64,000 nucleotides of DNA from JALOLV01 sp046295175 (GTDB taxonomy: Bacteria; Bacteroidota; Bacteroidia; Cytophagales; Spirosomataceae). The DNA lies in assembly GCA_046295175.1 (NCBI GenBank), contig JBKBNY010000013.1, positions 62,001-126,000 of the forward strand, in the 5' to 3' direction. Made by a program: the position numbers and the translations under genes. Under the pieces are notes generated by a model. The model did no database searches and had not been told where the DNA came from. It saw nothing but the letters and a program-made list of their open reading frames with translations. Position 1 is the first letter of the stretch. Every line of letters starts with the position of its first letter. Of this stretch, positions 61,048-64,000 are shown in pieces.

Positions 61048-62652
61048 ATGCCAACTTTACACTGGATAGGAAAAGACAAAGTAATTAACCATCATCTCGA
61101 TGTACCGTTTCGGGTACTCGACCACCAATATACTTACAATAACGGCACACAAACAGCTCCCTCTCAATTGGAGAGGGCGGGAGGAGAGGTTAGCGGCAAC
61201 AAAATCATACACGGCGATAACCTCGAAGCCCTAAAAGCACTTTTACCCGAATACGAAGGCAAAATAAAATGTATTTACATTGACCCTCCCTACAATACAG
61301 GCAACGAAGGTTGGGTATATAACGATAATGTTTCAGACCCAAAACTAAAAAAATGGCTCGGGCAAGTAGTAGGCAAAGAAGCCGAAGACCTCACTCGCCA
61401 CGATAAATGGCTCTGCATGATGTACCCACGCCTAAAACTCCTCCACAAACTTTTGGCCGATGATGGAGCAATTTTTATAAGCATTGATGATAACGAACAA
61501 GCCAACTTAAAACTCATTTGTGATGAGATTTTTGGAAGCGGGAATTTTATAAATAATGTAATTTGGCAGAAAAAATATAGTCCCCAAAATGATGCAAGAT
61601 ACTTTTCTGATATGCATGACTTTATAATTACATATGCTAAAAGTAAAAGCAGTTGGCAAAGAAATCTATCACCAAGAAAAGAGGAACAAAATGCACGATA
61701 TAAAAATGTTGATAATGACCCAAGAGGGAACTGGAAATCAAGTGATTTATCTGTCAAAACATATAATAAGAATACCGATTACCCTATTGTAACACCAAAT
61801 GGAAGGATAGTTAATCCTCCTGCTGGATATAGTTGGCGAGTATCAAAAGAAAAATTTGAAGAACTTGTAATAGATAATAGAGTTTGGTTTGGAAAAGATG
61901 GAAACAATGTTCCTTCGTTAAAGAGATTTTTATCAGAAGTTCAAGATGGAACTGTTCCAGTAACTCTTTGGCTTAGAGATGAAGTGGGTGATAATCAAGA
62001 AGGCAAACAAGATTTAAAAAAGATTTTTAGTGATTCAAAAACTCCATTTGATACGCCAAAACCGTCAAGATTAATAGAGAGGATTCTACAAATTTCAACA
62101 AATAAAGGCGACCTCATACTTGATTCTTTTGCAGGAAGTGGAACAACTGCCCATGCGGTTTTAAATCTCAACAAAGCAGATGGTGGCAACCGTAAGTTTA
62201 TCATCATCGAAATGGAAGATTATGCCAATAGCATAACAGCCGAGCGAGTAAAAAGAGTAATTAATGGCTATGGAGATAAAGAAGGCACAGGCGGCAGTTT
62301 TGATTTTTATGAACTGGGGCCAGCCTTGTTTCTGGAAGATGGTAACCTCAACGAAGCCGTTGGTATTGACCGAATCAGAGAATACATTTGGTATTCCGAA
62401 ACTCAAAAGCCATTTACAGCACCAAGCAACACAGAAAACGAAGCATTTTTGGGTATTGAGAATGACACGGCGTTTTATTTCTATTACGCACCCGACGAAA
62501 TCACGAGCCTCGACCATGAGTTTTTGGCAAGCATCAAAACCAAAGCCGAGCAGTACGTAATTTATGCCGATAACTGTCTGCTAACCAAAGAATTCATGGC
62601 AAAATACCACATTATTTTCAAGAAAATACCGAGAGACATAACACGATTCTAA
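61048..62652 (+). CDS. Type III restriction-modification methyltransferase (Mod)
   Basis: DNA adenine methyltransferase of 534 residues. Catalytic D79-P-P-Y-N near the N-terminus and the AdoMet motif D-S-F-A-G-S-G-T-T (about 358-366) are in the beta-class order used by type III Mod proteins. Residues about 37-50 (A-P-S-Q-L-E-R-A-G-G-E-V-S-G) are encoded by a Bacteroidota short palindromic repeat that has been inserted in frame. It methylates the site that Res would cut. Confidence 0.9.
   Translation: MPTLHWIGKDKVINHHLDVPFRVLDHQYTYNNGTQTAPSQLERAGGEVSGNKIIHGDNLEALKALLPEYEGKIKCIYIDPPYNTGNEGWVYNDNVSDPKLKKWLGQVVGKEAEDLTRHDKWLCMMYPRLKLLHKLLADDGAIFISIDDNEQANLKLICDEIFGSGNFINNVIWQKKYSPQNDARYFSDMHDFIITYAKSKSSWQRNLSPRKEEQNARYKNVDNDPRGNWKSSDLSVKTYNKNTDYPIVTPNGRIVNPPAGYSWRVSKEKFEELVIDNRVWFGKDGNNVPSLKRFLSEVQDGTVPVTLWLRDEVGDNQEGKQDLKKIFSDSKTPFDTPKPSRLIERILQISTNKGDLILDSFAGSGTTAHAVLNLNKADGGNRKFIIIEMEDYANSITAERVKRVINGYGDKEGTGGSFDFYELGPALFLEDGNLNEAVGIDRIREYIWYSETQKPFTAPSNTENEAFLGIENDTAFYFYYAPDEITSLDHEFLASIKTKAEQYVIYADNCLLTKEFMAKYHIIFKKIPRDITRF
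61157..61190 (+). repeat. Short palindromic repeat inside the methyltransferase gene
   Basis: CCCTCTC-AATTG-GAGAGGG (61159-61177) followed by CGGGAGGAGAGGT. It is G/C-rich among AT-rich codons, resembles interspersed repeats of Bacteroidota and keeps the reading frame open. Confidence 0.65.
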
Positions 62653-62654
62653 GC

Positions 62655-64000
62655 AATGGAACTAAAACCATATCAACAAGAAGTAATCAACGACCTTTCT
62701 TTGTTTTTGGAGCATATACAAGCCACCAAAGATATAAACATGGCATTTTATGATTTTTGGTCGAAACACCCAAAAACACCGTTGTTTCCGTTTTCGGGTA
62801 CTGCCATTGAACCCTACAAAAACAATGTGCCGAGAGTACCGCATATTTGTGTAAAAGTTCCAACGGCAGGCGGAAAGACCTTCATTGCTTGCAATGCCAT
62901 AAAAACTATTTTTGATGCTTTTGCCTACGACAAACCCAAAACCGTAGTTTGGTTAGTACCGTCTATTACGATTTTAGACCAAACCATCAAGAATCTAAAA
63001 GACCCATCGCACCCATACCGCCAAAAAATCAACTCGCATTTTGGCAATAAAGTTGAGATTTTTGATAAAGCTACGCTTCTGCAAGGAAGCGGCTTTAATG
63101 CCACTACCATCAAAGAGCAGCTTAATATTTTACTTTTTAGTTTTGATAGCCTCAGAGCCAAAAACAAAGAAGACCGTAAGGTTTTTCAAGAAAACGGCAA
63201 TCTGCAATCGTTTGAGAGTTTATTGGGCAACGATGCCGAAATTACGCTCGGTGCGGTTATCAAGCACCTAAATCCTGTGGTGGTAGTTGATGAAAGCCAC
63301 AACGCCGAAAGTGATTTGAGCGTAGATATGCTCAAAGAACTGAATCCGTGTTTTATTCTTGACCTTACGGCCACTCCACGTAAAAACAGCAATATCATCA
63401 GTTTTATTGATGCTTTAGAACTCAAGCGTGAAAACATGGTGAAGTTGCCAGTAATTGTCTATAATCATCAAGATAAAACAGAGGTCATCAATTCGAGTTT
63501 ACAACTTCAAAAAAGGCTCGAAGCCCAAGCTATTGCCGAAGAAAAGAAAGGTGGAAAATACATTCGTCCGATAGTATTATTTCAGGTGCAGCCCAAAAGT
63601 GGGGCATCGTTTCTGAACGAAGAAGAAGAGAAAACAAATGTACAGAAACTCAAAGAAAAACTCATTGAGTTGAAAATTCCCGAAGGACAGATAAAGATAA
63701 AAACCGCCAATATCAACGAAATTAAAGGCATTGATTTAATGAGTCGTGAATGTGAAGTTCGGTACATCATTACGATAAATGCCCTAAAAGAAGGTTGGGA
63801 TTGCCCATTTGCTTATATTTTGGCATCATTGGCCGATAAAAGCTCGGCAGTTGATGTAGAGCAGATTTTGGGAAGGGTTCTACGCCAACCGTATGTAATG
63901 AAACATAATTTTCCTTTGCTCAACCTCTGCTATGTACTGACTGCCTCATCAAGATTTCTGGACACACTTGATAACATTGTAAAGGGATTAAACAAAGCAG
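62655..64000 (+). CDS. Type III restriction enzyme Res subunit, partial
   Basis: SF2 ATPase/nuclease reading to the window edge (448 codons seen). Walker A is P69-T-A-G-G-K-T75, the DEAD-box equivalent is V-V-D-E-S-H (about 211), and G-R-V-L-R-Q-P lies near the end (motif VI). The catalytic PD-(D/E)XK part would lie beyond the window. Starts 2 bases after the Mod stop. With Mod it forms the type III system that cuts DNA after ATP-driven communication between inversely oriented sites. Confidence 0.9.

Noticed and set aside
1..64000. Insertion sequences, integrase, tRNA or rRNA genes
   Set aside because: None of the frames shows a transposase or tyrosine/serine recombinase signature, and no tRNA-like cloverleaf or rRNA segment was noticed, so an integrative element could not be supported over a plasmid.

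Overview
The window looks like part of a large, low-GC plasmid (or plasmid-like conjugative element) of a Bacteroidota bacterium, plausibly of the Cytophagales. The evidence is TAnnTTTG-type promoter -7 boxes (often with TTTG about 19 bases upstream), the lack of Shine-Dalgarno sites, TonB-receptor/OMP families, and a Bacteroides-type tra cluster (TraE/F/G/I/J/K/M/N/O/Q). No rRNA, tRNA, CRISPR array or insertion sequence was seen.

Layout. (1) 1-6.7 kb, minus strand: a tightly packed operon led by a fluoride riboswitch. It encodes a CLC-F type fluoride/proton antiporter, a DUF190-like protein, a TonB-dependent receptor, a TauE/SafE permease and a two-component system. (2) 6.8-24.3 kb, plus strand: two more two-component systems, a sterol-desaturase-like protein, a CzcA/CusA-type heavy-metal RND efflux set, a DUF2490 barrel, a polysaccharide deacetylase, a coiled-coil membrane protein, an NhaD-type antiporter and two glycosyltransferases. 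This is ion-resistance and envelope cargo. (3) 24.3-34.6 kb: plasmid backbone with ssb, DUF932, a Rep_3-type initiator and an iteron origin with a DnaA box, parB/parA, a second ParA-like ATPase, a probable oriT, an accessory mobilisation protein and a MOBP-like relaxase. (4) 34.7-38.5 kb: a Hachiman (HamA/HamB) defence pair placed between the mobilisation and transfer modules. (5) 38.6-53.1 kb: type IV secretion/conjugation genes, with a divergent XRE regulator. (6) 53.2-59.0 kb: a five-gene operon of an XRE regulator, a Cas4/RecB-like Fe-S nuclease, an Argonaute/PIWI protein with an apparently intact catalytic set, a small helical protein and an HExxH metallopeptidase. (7) 59.2-64 kb: an AbiEi/AbiEii-like toxin-antitoxin pair joined to a type III restriction-modification system whose Res gene runs off the window.

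The strongest candidate for an undescribed system is region 6. A PIWI nuclease, a Cas4-like nuclease and a zinc peptidase are translationally coupled under one autoregulated promoter. The operon is bounded by a zinc-ribbon gene on the left and a decayed tail of a paralogous gene on the right, which suggests it was inserted as a unit. Other notable points are the riboswitch-led operon that includes a receptor and a two-component system, two copies of the replication iteron inside the tra genes 24 kb from the origin, a repeated leader shared by backbone genes, a palindrome pair inside parB that could be a centromere, and two promoters sharing an identical direct-repeat/-7 spacing that defines a small regulon.
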